From: DASSKO01 sp035690425
GTDB lineage: Bacteria > Actinomycetota > Actinomycetes > Propionibacteriales > Nocardioidaceae
Direction: 5' to 3'
NCBI GenBank assembly: GCA_035690425.1
Contig: DASSKO010000187.1
Coordinates: 1 to 27,684, forward strand
Length of the DNA: 27,684 bases
The notes under the pieces were generated by a model. It was not told the DNA's origin. It was given only the letters and a program-made list of their open reading frames with translations, and did not search any database. The position numbers and the translations under genes were made by a program. Below are positions 1 to 8,253 of this stretch, one piece after another; positions within the stretch are counted from its first letter, which is position 1, and every line of letters begins with the position of its first letter.

Positions 1-101
1 CGGGGGCGCCGGGGGCGCGCGAGAGCACAAAAGCGGAGAGTGACAGTCTTGAAACTTCTCGTGGTCCGCAGCGCATGTGCAGGTGAGGTGTGGCTTTGGG
101 C

Positions 102-177
102 TGGAGCCGCCTGTCGGAATCGAACCGACGACCTTCTCATTACGAGTGAGACGCTCTGCCGACTGAGCTAAGGCGGC
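102..177 (-). tRNA. tRNA-Thr, anticodon CGU, CCA encoded
   Basis: Read on the minus strand, the 7-bp acceptor stem GCCGCCT/AGGCGGC closes a standard cloverleaf. The D arm contains AGCTCAGTCGGCAGAGC, the anticodon stem is TCTCA/TGAGA, the anticodon loop is CTCGTAA, and the T loop is TTCGATT. The anticodon CGT reads ACG threonine codons. The discriminator base is T, and a genomic CCA follows at 104-102, so the mature 3' end is encoded. The body without CCA is 105-177. All stems pair and I see no intron or anomaly. Positions 1-101, downstream of it, contain no recognisable gene or clear terminator. Confidence 0.97.
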
Positions 178-204
178 TTGGCCCGACGAGCGGACCGGGG
201 AGAG

Positions 205-234
205 AGTCTAGCGGCAACCGCCGCAGACTCAGAA
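205..234 (-). promoter_or_regulatory. candidate promoter of the tRNA-Thr gene
   Basis: On the minus strand a -10-like TAGACT (210-205) lies 18 bases after TTCTGA (234-229), which is a partial -35 match. The predicted start near 198 would give a leader of about 20 bases before the tRNA 5' end at 177, as expected for a separately transcribed tRNA. The -10 is good and the -35 is weak. This is a sequence match only. Confidence 0.35.
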
Positions 235-276
235 TCGAGACGCACCGGGCCACAGCGGGTCCCAGATGCTGCCGAC

Positions 277-2259
277 TCAGGGCTGCTCGTGCGGCGTCAC
301 CGACTGTTCGAACGTCTTCTCCCAGGTCTCCGGGCTGACCAGGTCCGGCAGCGACTCGCGGTAGGTCTGTGACAGCGTCTCCCAGTCCTTCCAGAGCCGG
401 GCGTGGATGGCCACCGAGCGCCGGAGCAGGTCACGGAACTGCTCAGGGTTGCGCTGATACCAGGCCGCGGCCGAGCCGTCGGCCGCCGACACCACCGCGC
501 TGTCGAACTGCGACAGCAGCCACCACTTCTGGTCGATGTGGGGCACGGTCGCCTCGGGGTTGCGGACCGCGGTGTCGCGCACCGGCTTGAACTGGTGCAG
601 GGCACCGACGGCGAGCGTCTTCATCTTCGCCAGCTTGGTGCTGGGGGCCAGCGGGTTGCGGCCCTTCTTCGGCGGCTTCCTGCGCCAGGTGGCCGGGTAG
701 GCGTCCAACGCCGGCCGCATCTGCGAGTCGGGGTAGTTCTGCCGCAGCGCCCGCAGCTCGGGCAGCCGCTCGAGCACGTCGCGGTGCATCCGGTGCGGGC
801 CCTCGAGGATGTCCTCGATCGCCAGCAGTCCCATCTCGGCCGGCGCGTACTGCATCGACAGCAGGTGCCGGATCTGGGTCTCCAGACTCTCCCGGACCAG
901 CCGGCCCCCGCGCTCGTACGGCGAGTGCAGGAGTGCGGCGACGATGCGGTTGCGGCGATGGAAGTAGGCCTGCCAGTCGATCGTGTCGTCCTTCTCGTGC
1001 CACGGCACGTGCCAGACGGCCATGCCGGGCAGCGTGACGGTCGGGAAGCCGGCCTCCCTGGCACGCAGGCCGAACTCCGCGTCGTCCCACTTGATGAACA
1101 TTGGCAGCGACAGCCCTACCTCGCGGATCACCGAGGTCGGGATCATGCACATCCACCACCCGTTGTAGTCGACGTCGATGCGCTGGTGCAGCCACTCGGT
1201 CGACCGCAACGACTTGGTCGCGAAGTTGTGGCCGTGGGTGGTCTTGGGAGCGGGCCCCCAGAACCAGGTGTAGGGCTTCACGGTCTCGCCGTACGCGTGC
1301 AGCACCGAGCGGTCGTAGAGGCTGAACATTTGGCCGCCGACCACGGTGGGGTGCTTCGCCAGATCGGCGAAGGCGAGCCCGCGCAGGATTCCCTCGGTCT
1401 CGCAGACCACGTCGTCGTCGAGCAGCAGGCAGTAGTCGCTCTTGCCGCGCTCGATGGTCTCCTTCATCGCCCGGGAGAACCCACCTGATCCGCCGAGGTT
1501 GCCCTGCTCGATCACCACCAGCTTGTCACCGAGGGCCGACTTGGCCTGCTCGTAGCTCTCGTGCTCGACGACCTTCTGACTCCCCTGGTCGACGACGATG
1601 ATGTCGTCGATCACCTCCAGCACCTCGGTGGCCTTGCCCAGCTCGATCAGCTGGTCGACGCAGAAGTCGGGTCGGTTGAACGTCGTGATTCCGATGCTGA
1701 TGCTTCCCGTGTCGCTGCCGCCGTCGATGTCGACCAGCCAGTCGGCCGACTGCAGCTCGATCTCGGTGTCGCCACCCTCGAGGTCGATCCAGTACCAGCC
1801 CCCGTCGATGAACGGCTTCAGGGTCAGCTGGAAGTCGAACGTCTCCCAGCCATCGGTGTCCACCCGCCGGGAGAACTCCCGCTGCTGGTGGCCCTTCGCG
1901 GTGGAGCGGTAGACCAGCAGGTTGCCGTGGCCGCGCACGGTCGCCCGAAGATGCACCTCGGTCACCGTGGTCCAGCGGCGCCAGTAGCCGGCGGGAAAAG
2001 CGTTGAAGTAGGTGCCCAACGTCATCCGGCGGTCGGGGCTGGCGACGAGGACGGCCTCCTCGGTCACCCGGCCGAAGCCGCCGATCCCCTCGGCGGCCTC
2101 CTCTGCCGCTGCCGCCGCGTGCGTGTCGTCGTCCCAGCTGTCCTCACCGGACTGGCGGGACTCCTCCTGGGTGCCGATCGACGACAGCCCGCCGACATAC
2201 AACGGGCGGATGTCGAGCTCCTGGTCGGCGCGGATGATGGTCCGCTGGACGACGCGCAC
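277..2259 (-). CDS. glfT2: GlfT2-like galactofuranosyltransferase (GT2 family)
   Basis: Predicted 660-aa glycosyltransferase, close to the usual size of mycobacterial GlfT2 (about 637 aa), the polymerase that extends the galactan chain of arabinogalactan from UDP-galactofuranose on a membrane-bound lipid. Visible features: an N-terminal domain rich in beta strands (about 1-180); the start of the GT-A domain at about 186 (SISIGITTFNRPD); the metal/nucleotide motif DDD at 281-283 (LLLDDDVV); the acceptor-site motif WDDAEFGLRA at 391-400; and a late catalytic-region His417 in GMAVWH. These correspond to the DDD, DD and His of GlfT2. I chose the GTG at 2259 because GAGGGG lies 7 bases upstream; the longer ATG reading at 2316 has no such site and adds an unlikely basic leader. 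No UDP-galactopyranose mutase or GlfT1 lies beside it here. The polymer actually made in this organism is inferred from the family. Confidence 0.88.
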   Translation of the reverse strand: MRVVQRTIIRADQELDIRPLYVGGLSSIGTQEESRQSGEDSWDDDTHAAAAAEEAAEGIGGFGRVTEEAVLVASPDRRMTLGTYFNAFPAGYWRRWTTVTEVHLRATVRGHGNLLVYRSTAKGHQQREFSRRVDTDGWETFDFQLTLKPFIDGGWYWIDLEGGDTEIELQSADWLVDIDGGSDTGSISIGITTFNRPDFCVDQLIELGKATEVLEVIDDIIVVDQGSQKVVEHESYEQAKSALGDKLVVIEQGNLGGSGGFSRAMKETIERGKSDYCLLLDDDVVCETEGILRGLAFADLAKHPTVVGGQMFSLYDRSVLHAYGETVKPYTWFWGPAPKTTHGHNFATKSLRSTEWLHQRIDVDYNGWWMCMIPTSVIREVGLSLPMFIKWDDAEFGLRAREAGFPTVTLPGMAVWHVPWHEKDDTIDWQAYFHRRNRIVAALLHSPYERGGRLVRESLETQIRHLLSMQYAPAEMGLLAIEDILEGPHRMHRDVLERLPELRALRQNYPDSQMRPALDAYPATWRRKPPKKGRNPLAPSTKLAKMKTLAVGALHQFKPVRDTAVRNPEATVPHIDQKWWLLSQFDSAVVSAADGSAAAWYQRNPEQFRDLLRRSVAIHARLWKDWETLSQTYRESLPDLVSPETWEKTFEQSVTPHEQP

Positions 2260-2314
2260 GATGGGTCCCCTCGGTTGGCGATCAGTTCGCTGACCGGCGC
2301 ACCGGTCTCGGGCC

Positions 2315-2320
2315 ATCGTA
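2315..2320 (-). promoter_or_regulatory. possible -10 element for the GlfT2-like gene
   Basis: TACGAT on the minus strand fits TANNNT and lies about 50 bases upstream of the chosen GTG start. No convincing -35 hexamer stands 16-18 bases further up. The gap 2260-2368 otherwise holds only a short ACCGG/CCGGT stem (2293-2306) without a T run. Confidence 0.22.
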
Positions 2321-2368
2321 TTGCCTCAGCACACGAGCGCCAGCCACGCCCGCGCCAGCGGGTCGGGG

Positions 2369-3943
2369 TCAGCAGGTGGTGCCGGCCGCCGGCACGGTGC
2401 CGTCGACGAGGTAGTCCTGCACCGCGTCGTCGATGCAGGAGTTCCCGTGCCCGAACGCGCCGTGGCCGTCACCCTCGCGGGTTAGCAGCACGCCCGAATC
2501 CAGCTGCCTGGCCAGCGACTGCGCCCACGTGTACGGCGTTGCGGGATCGCGGGTGGTCCCGACCACCAGGATCGGTTCAGCCCCGGCGGCGTCGATCTCG
2601 TCGGCAGCGTCCTCGACCGACCCCTCCACGTGGACTGGCCACCGGGGACAGCCGATGCTGCCCCAGGCGAAGGTGGCGCCGAACACGTCCGACACCGCCT
2701 CGAACCGTGGCAGCACGTCCCGGATCTGCGCCGGGGTCCGCGCGGACGGGTCGTCGAGGCAGCTGATCGCCATGAACGCCTCCATCGAGTTGTTGACGTA
2801 CTCGCCGCCGAACCTGGCGACGTAGGCGTCCGCCAGCCGCAGCAGCACCGAGCCGTCACCGTCGAGCGCTGCCTCCAGCCCCTGGGTGAGCGCGGGCCAC
2901 AGCTCCGCCGCGTACAGCGGCAGCGCTATGCCGTAGAACGCCCAGCCGCTCGTCAGCTGCCGCTCGCCGTCACCGTAGGTGTCAGTGGGCAGCGGCTCCG
3001 CGTCGATCTGCGCCAACAGGTCGACCAACGTGCCCTCGGCCTCCTCGACCGAACTGCCGAGCGGACAGTCGCCGGACTCGACGCAGTCACGCAGGTAGGC
3101 CTGCAGCGCGGTCTCGAAGCCCGCGAGCTGAGCCAACCCCAGGTCCAGCCCGTGCACGGTCGGGTCGACGGCCGCGTCGAGCACCATCCGCGATACCCGC
3201 TGCGGGAACAGCTCCGCGTACGTCGCACCGAGCTGGGTGCCGTAGGAGGTGCCGAAGTAGTGCATCTCCGGGTCTCCGACGATGTGCCGGATGATGTCGA
3301 GGTCGCGCGCTGCCTCCACCGTGGAGACGTGCGCGAGGAGCTCGCCCGAGCGCTGTTGGCACCCCTCGCCGAGCTCGATGATCCGCTGCTGCAGCCCCGT
3401 GACCTCGGCCGCCGTGTCCGGGGACATATCCGCACCGAGGTAGTCGTCGAGCCGGTCGTCGCTGAGGCAGTCGACCGACGCGCTCTCGCCGGTGCCGCGG
3501 GGGTCGAACCCGACCAGATCGAACTCCTCAGTCACTTCTGCCAGCATCGGCGCCACCTGGCGCGCGTACGGCTTGCCCGGAACGCCCGGGCCCCCGGGGT
3601 TCACCAGCAGCGCCCCCTGCAACGCGCCCATATCGTCGGCCGGTCGGCGGTTGACCGCGATTCCGATCGTCTTCCCGTCGGGCTCGGCGTAGTCCAGCGG
3701 CACCTGCACGGTCGCGCACTCGAAGTCGCCGGCACAGGGCCTCCAGTCGACGTCCTGGGTGTAGAAGCTCTCGAGGCCCGCGGGCGGGTCCGGCATCCCG
3801 GTCGCCTGGGGGCGGGGCTGGGACGGCGCGCCGTCTGGTGCCCTGCCTGACGTGCCATCGGGGCCCGCGCCGCCCTGGCAGCCCGCCAGCGCGACGGTCA
3901 GCAGCAGGCCCGCCGCTGCCCTCGCCGTACGCGGCAGTCTCAT
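2369..3943 (-). CDS. secreted TAP-family alpha/beta hydrolase lipoprotein (tripeptidyl aminopeptidase-like)
   Basis: Predicted 524-aa exported hydrolase of the S33/TAP class, resembling Streptomyces tripeptidyl aminopeptidases and mycobacterial Hip1/CaeA (about 520 aa), which trim peptides or ester substrates outside the membrane. The N-terminus has a basic stretch, a hydrophobic core and a lipobox LAGC ending at Cys22, so it should be lipid-anchored after signal peptidase II cleavage. A Ser/Pro/Gly-rich linker follows to about residue 52. The oxyanion motif NPGGPG is at 115-120, the nucleophile elbow GTSYGT gives Ser233, Asp466 lies in GTTRDPATP, and His494 lies in GDGHGAFGHG, which is a full catalytic triad. 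The C-terminal TAP domain ends in Cys524, probably disulfide-bonded. The ATG at 3943 has GAGGAG 5 bases upstream and overlaps the ricT stop by ATGA, so translation is probably coupled. It is last in the tmk-holB-ricT operon. The substrate is unknown. Confidence 0.9.
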   Translation of the reverse strand: MRLPRTARAAAGLLLTVALAGCQGGAGPDGTSGRAPDGAPSQPRPQATGMPDPPAGLESFYTQDVDWRPCAGDFECATVQVPLDYAEPDGKTIGIAVNRRPADDMGALQGALLVNPGGPGVPGKPYARQVAPMLAEVTEEFDLVGFDPRGTGESASVDCLSDDRLDDYLGADMSPDTAAEVTGLQQRIIELGEGCQQRSGELLAHVSTVEAARDLDIIRHIVGDPEMHYFGTSYGTQLGATYAELFPQRVSRMVLDAAVDPTVHGLDLGLAQLAGFETALQAYLRDCVESGDCPLGSSVEEAEGTLVDLLAQIDAEPLPTDTYGDGERQLTSGWAFYGIALPLYAAELWPALTQGLEAALDGDGSVLLRLADAYVARFGGEYVNNSMEAFMAISCLDDPSARTPAQIRDVLPRFEAVSDVFGATFAWGSIGCPRWPVHVEGSVEDAADEIDAAGAEPILVVGTTRDPATPYTWAQSLARQLDSGVLLTREGDGHGAFGHGNSCIDDAVQDYLVDGTVPAAGTTC

Positions 3944-4794
3944 GCGGGCTCCTCGCTGCCGCGGGTACGCCGCTCCTCGTGCTGCTGCCGGGGTGCGCAC
4001 ACCGAGGCCCGGGTGCACGCGCAGGCGCTGCCGGAGGAGGAGAGCCGCACGACCACCTCGTCGCTGGGCACCCGGTGTGCGATGACCCTCCCGGCGCCTT
4101 CGTCAGTCTCGACGGCCGCACCGATCTTCGGCGCCGCCGACTTGAACTCCTGGTAGAGCGGGTGCTCGTACTTCAAGCAGCACATCAACCGGCCACAGGC
4201 ACCGGAGATCCGCAGCGGGTTGGGCGGCAGGTCCTGGTCCTTGGCCATCCGCATCGTCACCGGCTCGAAATCGCGCAAGAAGGTCGCGCAGCACAGGTCG
4301 CGTCCGCACGGACCGATGCCGCCGCTCAGCCGAGCCTCGTCGCGGGCACCGACCTGGCGCAGCTCGATCCGGGCGCTCAGCGAACGGGCCAGGTCGCGCA
4401 CCAGCGTGCGGAAGTCGACCCGGCCGGGGGCGGTGAAGTAGATCACCACGAGCCGGTCGACGTCGGCGCGCCGGTCGACGTAGTCGACACCGACCACCTT
4501 CATCGCCAGCCCGTGCTGGCGGATCAGCCGCTTGGCCGACACGCGTGCCTCGGCCCGCCGGCGCCGGTTGGCCTCGTCCCGCTCGAGGTCGGCGGTGGTG
4601 GCCACGCCGGCGCAGACCGGGAGGCCGGCGACGTCGTCGGAGACCCACTCGGGCGCCCACACGCACTCGGCCACCTCGGGGCCGTCGTCGGTGGGGACCA
4701 GCACCTTGTCGCCGACGGCGGCCGGCACGCCGGCTGCGTCGAGGTAGTACAGCCGTCCGTAGCGCTCGAACGAGACCGCCATCACCATTGCCAC
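3940..4794 (-). CDS. ricT: RicT/YaaT-family PSP1 domain protein
   Basis: Predicted 284-aa cytosolic protein with a PSP1 C-terminal domain (about 55-140). It carries two Cys clusters, CGRDLCC (163-169) and CGRLMCC (200-206), separated by a conserved stretch. In Bacillus RicT/YaaT such cysteines help bind [4Fe-4S] clusters in a complex with RicA and RicF that affects RNA maturation; actinobacteria generally keep only the RicT-like member. Gene order thymidylate kinase, delta', RicT matches that around Bacillus holB-yaaT, which supports the assignment. Start choice: GTG4803, GTG4794, ATG4788 and ATG4782 are all in frame. GTG4794 is taken because AAGGTGA lies 5 bases before it, but GTG4803 (one base after the holB stop) cannot be excluded. 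The C-terminus adds a Cys/Ser/Arg-rich tail with CACT and SVCAP, whose role I cannot tell. Confidence 0.87.
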   Translation of the reverse strand: MAMVMAVSFERYGRLYYLDAAGVPAAVGDKVLVPTDDGPEVAECVWAPEWVSDDVAGLPVCAGVATTADLERDEANRRRRAEARVSAKRLIRQHGLAMKVVGVDYVDRRADVDRLVVIYFTAPGRVDFRTLVRDLARSLSARIELRQVGARDEARLSGGIGPCGRDLCCATFLRDFEPVTMRMAKDQDLPPNPLRISGACGRLMCCLKYEHPLYQEFKSAAPKIGAAVETDEGAGRVIAHRVPSDEVVVRLSSSGSACACTRASVCAPRQQHEERRTRGSEEPA

Positions 4795-4804
4795 GGCAGT
4801 CACC

Positions 4805-6016
4805 TTACGTGGCCGCGGCGCTCAGATCCGGGCAAAGCTCTACCGCCATGGCCTCCATCGCCAGCTGAGGCGCCACGTTGGCGGTCAGGGCCTCACGGGC
4901 GTCGACGATGGCCTGGATGCGGCGCAGCGTCGTCTCGGCGCTGCTGCTCCGGGCGATCTGCTCGACGTCGCGGCGGGACTCCTCGTTGACCAGGTCCACG
5001 CCACCGGCTCCCTGCACCACCAGCACGTCGCGGTAGAGCGACATCAGGTCGATCAGCGCGCGGTCGAGGGCGTCGCGCTGCAGCCGCTTGCGTCGGGCCT
5101 TCTGCTCCCGCTCCAGCTCCTTCACCGCGCCTTGGGCACCGCGGACCTTCGCGCCGCGCGTGCCCATCCCGAGCGCCTGGTCGAGGTCTGCCTTCTCCCG
5201 GGCGTCGAGGTCGTCGGCGATCGGCTCGGCCTCCCGGTTTGCCGCCTCTACCAGGTTGGTGGCCGCACTCATGCACGCGCCGAGACTGGTCAGCCGGGCC
5301 GGCAGGGACAGCACCTCGTGCCGCCGGCTGCGGGTCGCCTCGTCGGTGGCCAGCGCCCGCGCCCGGCCGATGTGGCCCTGAGACGCGCGTGCCGCGGACA
5401 CCGCCACCGACTCGGGAATGCCGTCGCGCTGCATCAGCACCTCGGCGACCGCAGCCGTCGGAGGTGTGCGGAGCACCTGCAGCCGGCACCGCGACCGGAT
5501 CGTGGGAACGACGTCCTCGACGGTGGGCGCACACAGCAGCCACACCGTGCGGGCGGCCGGCTCCTCGATGCTCTTCAGCAGCGCATCGGCGGCCTTCTCG
5601 GTCAGCCGGTCGGCGTCCTCGAGCACGATCACCTGCCAGGGGCCGGCACTCGGATGCATGGCCGCACGCCGCACCAGGTCACGGATGAAGTCGACGCCGA
5701 TCGACAGTTGCTCGATGCGCACCAGCGTGACGTCGGTGTGCGAACCCGCCAGCGCAGTGCGGCACGCCAGGCACGTGCCGCAACCGCCCACCGGGCACTG
5801 CAGGGCGGCGGCGAAGGCGCGCGCAGCGTTGGAGCGGCCCGAGCCGGGGGGGCCGGTGAACAACCAGGCGTGCGTCATGCCGCGGCTCGTGCCGGTGCCG
5901 TCGCTGCGTCCATGACCGGCCGCCGTGGGCTGGGCCGAGGCGACCGCTGCGCGTAGCACCGCGACGGTCGCGCCCTGTCCGACCAGGTCGGCCCAGACGC
6001 CGCCCTGCTCACTCAT
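4805..6016 (-). CDS. holB: DNA polymerase III subunit delta'
   Basis: Predicted 403-aa clamp-loader delta' subunit, which opens and loads the sliding clamp at the replication fork together with delta and DnaX. Visible parts are the AAA+ P-loop GPPGSGRS (55-62), a four-Cys zinc module at Cys74, Cys79, Cys82 and Cys85 (CPVGGCGTCLAC), the Walker-B-like LEDAD (132-136), and SRC (175-177) in the sensor/arginine-finger region. The P-loop has Arg where catalytic ATPases have Lys, as is usual for delta', which does not need to hydrolyse ATP. The C-terminal half is helical and charged (collar domain). The ATG at 6016 overlaps the upstream tmk stop by 8 bases (ATGAGTGA), so the genes are coupled. One base separates its TAA from the longest possible ricT reading. 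Confidence 0.95.
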   Translation of the reverse strand: MSEQGGVWADLVGQGATVAVLRAAVASAQPTAAGHGRSDGTGTSRGMTHAWLFTGPPGSGRSNAARAFAAALQCPVGGCGTCLACRTALAGSHTDVTLVRIEQLSIGVDFIRDLVRRAAMHPSAGPWQVIVLEDADRLTEKAADALLKSIEEPAARTVWLLCAPTVEDVVPTIRSRCRLQVLRTPPTAAVAEVLMQRDGIPESVAVSAARASQGHIGRARALATDEATRSRRHEVLSLPARLTSLGACMSAATNLVEAANREAEPIADDLDAREKADLDQALGMGTRGAKVRGAQGAVKELEREQKARRKRLQRDALDRALIDLMSLYRDVLVVQGAGGVDLVNEESRRDVEQIARSSSAETTLRRIQAIVDAREALTANVAPQLAMEAMAVELCPDLSAAAT

Positions 6017-8135
6017 GCGCGTCTCCCGTGGTTGGCCCGGTGGTCTGCCCGGTGGTCTGCCCGGTGGTTGGCCCGGTGGTCTGCCCGGTGGTCTGCTCGG
6101 TGGCTCGCGCCGTGGCCGGCACGTGGCTCCCCCGGTGCAGGCGAGCCGCTGACAGGAACGGCTCGACCCTGGCCCGGATCTCGGCGGCGATGTCGTCGAC
6201 CGGCCGTGCGGCGTCGAGGATCAGGTAGCGGTCCGGCTGCCGCTCGGCGAGCTCGAGGAAGCCGGCCCGCACCCGCTCGTGGAACTCCGTCGGCTCCGCC
6301 TCCAGCCGATCGCGGCCGTCGAAGCGGGTCAGTCCTACCCCCGGCGCCACGTCGAGCAGCACGGTCAGGTGCGGACGCAGGTCGGCGGTCGACCAGCGCG
6401 CCAGGTTCTCGATCTCGTCGGGGCGCAGGTCGCGCCCGGCGCCCTGATAGGCCAGGGTCGAGTCGACGTATCGGTCGGTGACCACGACCGCGCCCCGGCC
6501 CAGCGCCGGCTTGATCAGCGTGTCGACGTGCTCGGCCTTGTCGGCGGCGTAGAGCAGCGCCTCGGTGCGGTGTGACAGCGCACCGGTCGCAGGGTCGAGC
6601 ACGATCTGCCGCAGCTTGGCGCCCACCGGCGTGTCGCCGGGCTCGTGGGTGCGGATCACCTCGTAACCGAGGTCACGCAGCCAGCTCTCCAGCAGCCCGG
6701 ACTGGGTGGACTTGCCGGCGCCCTCGCCGCCCTCCAATGCCACGAAGACGCCCGTGGTGGCGTAGTCGCCCCGCGGCCCGCCGACGGCACTCTTGAGGTC
6801 ACGCCACAGCGGGACACCTGGCCGGTCGTCCATCTGCCGGTACGACGAGACGCCGACGACCGCGGCCACTACCGCCGCCACCAGGAAGGTGATGGCGGCC
6901 CCGTGGTAGTGCACCGAGTAGTCACCCAGCTCGAAATGGTGCGTGCCGATGAGGCCGGAGAGCGCGGGGGCGGCCGCCAGCACCAGCGCCAGCACCAGCC
7001 GGATCATCGACTGCACGAACGCGAACGTGCGGCCTCGCAGGGAGTCCTCGACCTCGAGCCCCAGCAGCGTGTAGCCGGTGATCCAGGCCACGCCCCCGCA
7101 GAAACCGAGCAGCACGACCGCGATGGCGATCAACGTCAGGTTGGGGACCAGCGCCACCGGCACGAGCCACAGGCCGGACATCGTCAGTGACAGCCCGAAG
7201 AGCCGGCGCCGAGAGAAGCCGCTGAGCAGCCGCGGCCCGAGCCACATGCCCAGCGCCAGGCCGAGGAAGACCGACCCGAACATCGCGCCGTAGGCGGGAT
7301 CGCCGCCGCCGAGGTCGGTGACGTGCACTCGGGCCAGACCGATGACCACCCCCGCGGCGCCGAAGGCCCCGACGATGCCGACGACCAGCCCACGCACCAG
7401 CGGGGTGCCGCTGACGAACGCCCAGCCCTCGACGATGGTGCGCCAGATGCTGACGCGGTGTTCGGCCGAGATCGCCGAGCCCTTGGGGATCTCGTGGAGG
7501 GTGACGATGACGACGCCCGAGATCAGGTAGGTCAACGCGTTGACGCTCAAGGCCACGTCGACCGAGGACACGGCAAGGCCGGCGAAGATCTCGTCGATCT
7601 GCTGGGTCCACAGCGTCAGCGCGGTGAACAGCGCGGCCGCGGGCAGCGCCGACCCGTAGGTCGTGGCGATCGAGAGCTGGTTGGCCGCCTCCAGCCGCGC
7701 CCGCGGCACCAGGTTGGGGACCGTGGCGTCCTTGGCCGGAAGCCAGACCAGGCTGACCGCCTCGACCAGCACGGTCACCACGAACACCCACCACAGGGTG
7801 TCGACGAACGGGATCGAGGCGAACAGCCCGAACCGCAGCACGTCACCGACGACGAGGTTCCAGCGCCGGTCGAGGTGGTCGGCGAGGTAGCCGCCGATCG
7901 GGCCGATCACCACCGCCGGCAGCACCCGCAGCAGCAGCACGCCGGCGATCGCGAAGTTCTCCGCGGCGTACCCGCCGTCGACGGCGGTCGCGGCGTACGC
8001 GGTGAGGGCCAGCAGGCCGAGCCAGTCGCCCAGGCTGGACAGGCCCAGCCCGATCCACAGCCGTCGAAAGGCGCGGATGCTCAACACCGCACCCAACGAG
8101 TGTGCCGGCGCGCTCGTCCGCTGGCTGTCTCCCAC
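6009..8135 (-). CDS. tmk: MFS transporter-thymidylate kinase fusion protein
   Basis: Predicted 708-aa two-domain protein. Residues about 17-435 form an MFS-like membrane domain with about 12 hydrophobic segments; the family loop motif GGYLADHLDRR is at 81-91. Residues about 462-662 are a complete dTMP kinase: P-loop GGEGAGKS (469-476), substrate loop HEPGDTP (497-503), DRY motif (554-556), and a lid containing GRDRLEAE (607-614). The kinase makes dTDP for DNA synthesis, and holB lies directly downstream. Such fusions occur in actinobacteria next to topA. What the transporter half moves is unknown, and it may chiefly place the kinase at the membrane. The final ~30 residues are a low-complexity TTGQ/TTGP repeat. 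The start is GTG8135 with only a weak ribosome-binding site, so a start a few codons later is possible. Confidence 0.9.
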   Translation of the reverse strand: MGDSQRTSAPAHSLGAVLSIRAFRRLWIGLGLSSLGDWLGLLALTAYAATAVDGGYAAENFAIAGVLLLRVLPAVVIGPIGGYLADHLDRRWNLVVGDVLRFGLFASIPFVDTLWWVFVVTVLVEAVSLVWLPAKDATVPNLVPRARLEAANQLSIATTYGSALPAAALFTALTLWTQQIDEIFAGLAVSSVDVALSVNALTYLISGVVIVTLHEIPKGSAISAEHRVSIWRTIVEGWAFVSGTPLVRGLVVGIVGAFGAAGVVIGLARVHVTDLGGGDPAYGAMFGSVFLGLALGMWLGPRLLSGFSRRRLFGLSLTMSGLWLVPVALVPNLTLIAIAVVLLGFCGGVAWITGYTLLGLEVEDSLRGRTFAFVQSMIRLVLALVLAAAPALSGLIGTHHFELGDYSVHYHGAAITFLVAAVVAAVVGVSSYRQMDDRPGVPLWRDLKSAVGGPRGDYATTGVFVALEGGEGAGKSTQSGLLESWLRDLGYEVIRTHEPGDTPVGAKLRQIVLDPATGALSHRTEALLYAADKAEHVDTLIKPALGRGAVVVTDRYVDSTLAYQGAGRDLRPDEIENLARWSTADLRPHLTVLLDVAPGVGLTRFDGRDRLEAEPTEFHERVRAGFLELAERQPDRYLILDAARPVDDIAAEIRARVEPFLSAARLHRGSHVPATARATEQTTGQTTGPTTGQTTGQTTGPTTGDAHE
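6025..6107 (-). repeat. 12-bp tandem repeat in the tmk 3' end
   Basis: Five near-identical 12-bp units (6036-6095), plus-strand form CCCGGTGGTCTG or CCCGGTGGTTGG, are flanked by one decayed unit on each side. In frame they encode TTGQ/TTGP repeats in the tail of the thymidylate kinase fusion, beyond the folded kinase domain. The unit is a multiple of three, so copy-number change would not shift the frame. The array ends about 10 bases before the holB start codon. Confidence 0.9.
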
Positions 8136-8153
8136 GCAGGTCAGCCTAATGAC

Positions 8154-8253
8154 CGGCCGGACAAGGCCCGGCCGGGGCAGTTGTGCGATCTCGACGCGAG
8201 GCTATGTGCGAGGGTTGCGACCCCCTCCCCGCGAGATCGCAGTTTTGCCCCGG
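8154..8253 (-). terminator. inverted repeats between topA and tmk, probable terminator or attenuator
   Basis: Directly after the topA stop, 22-nt arms at 8253-8232 and 8193-8172 pair at 18 of 22 positions around a single 4-base internal bubble, with a 38-base loop that also partly pairs. A second perfect 7-bp stem follows at 8154-8160/8168-8174 with a 7-base loop. No clear U run is seen, so termination could be weak or Rho-linked. The gap lies between two same-strand genes and would partly insulate tmk from topA. Confidence 0.5.

Noticed and set aside
403..1488. Long plus-strand open reading frame (361 codons) opposite the GlfT2-like gene
   Set aside because: It is antisense to a gene with clear motifs; the sequence is low-complexity and rich in Arg, Val and His, as expected from reading high-G+C codons in reverse. 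The same holds for the long opposite-strand readings at 2630-3850, 8002-10047 and 14197-16725.
6025..6107. Short regular repeats considered as a CRISPR array
   Set aside because: The 12-bp units are tandem without spacers and lie in a coding frame. The 15-bp array at 20343-20426 is excluded for the same reason.
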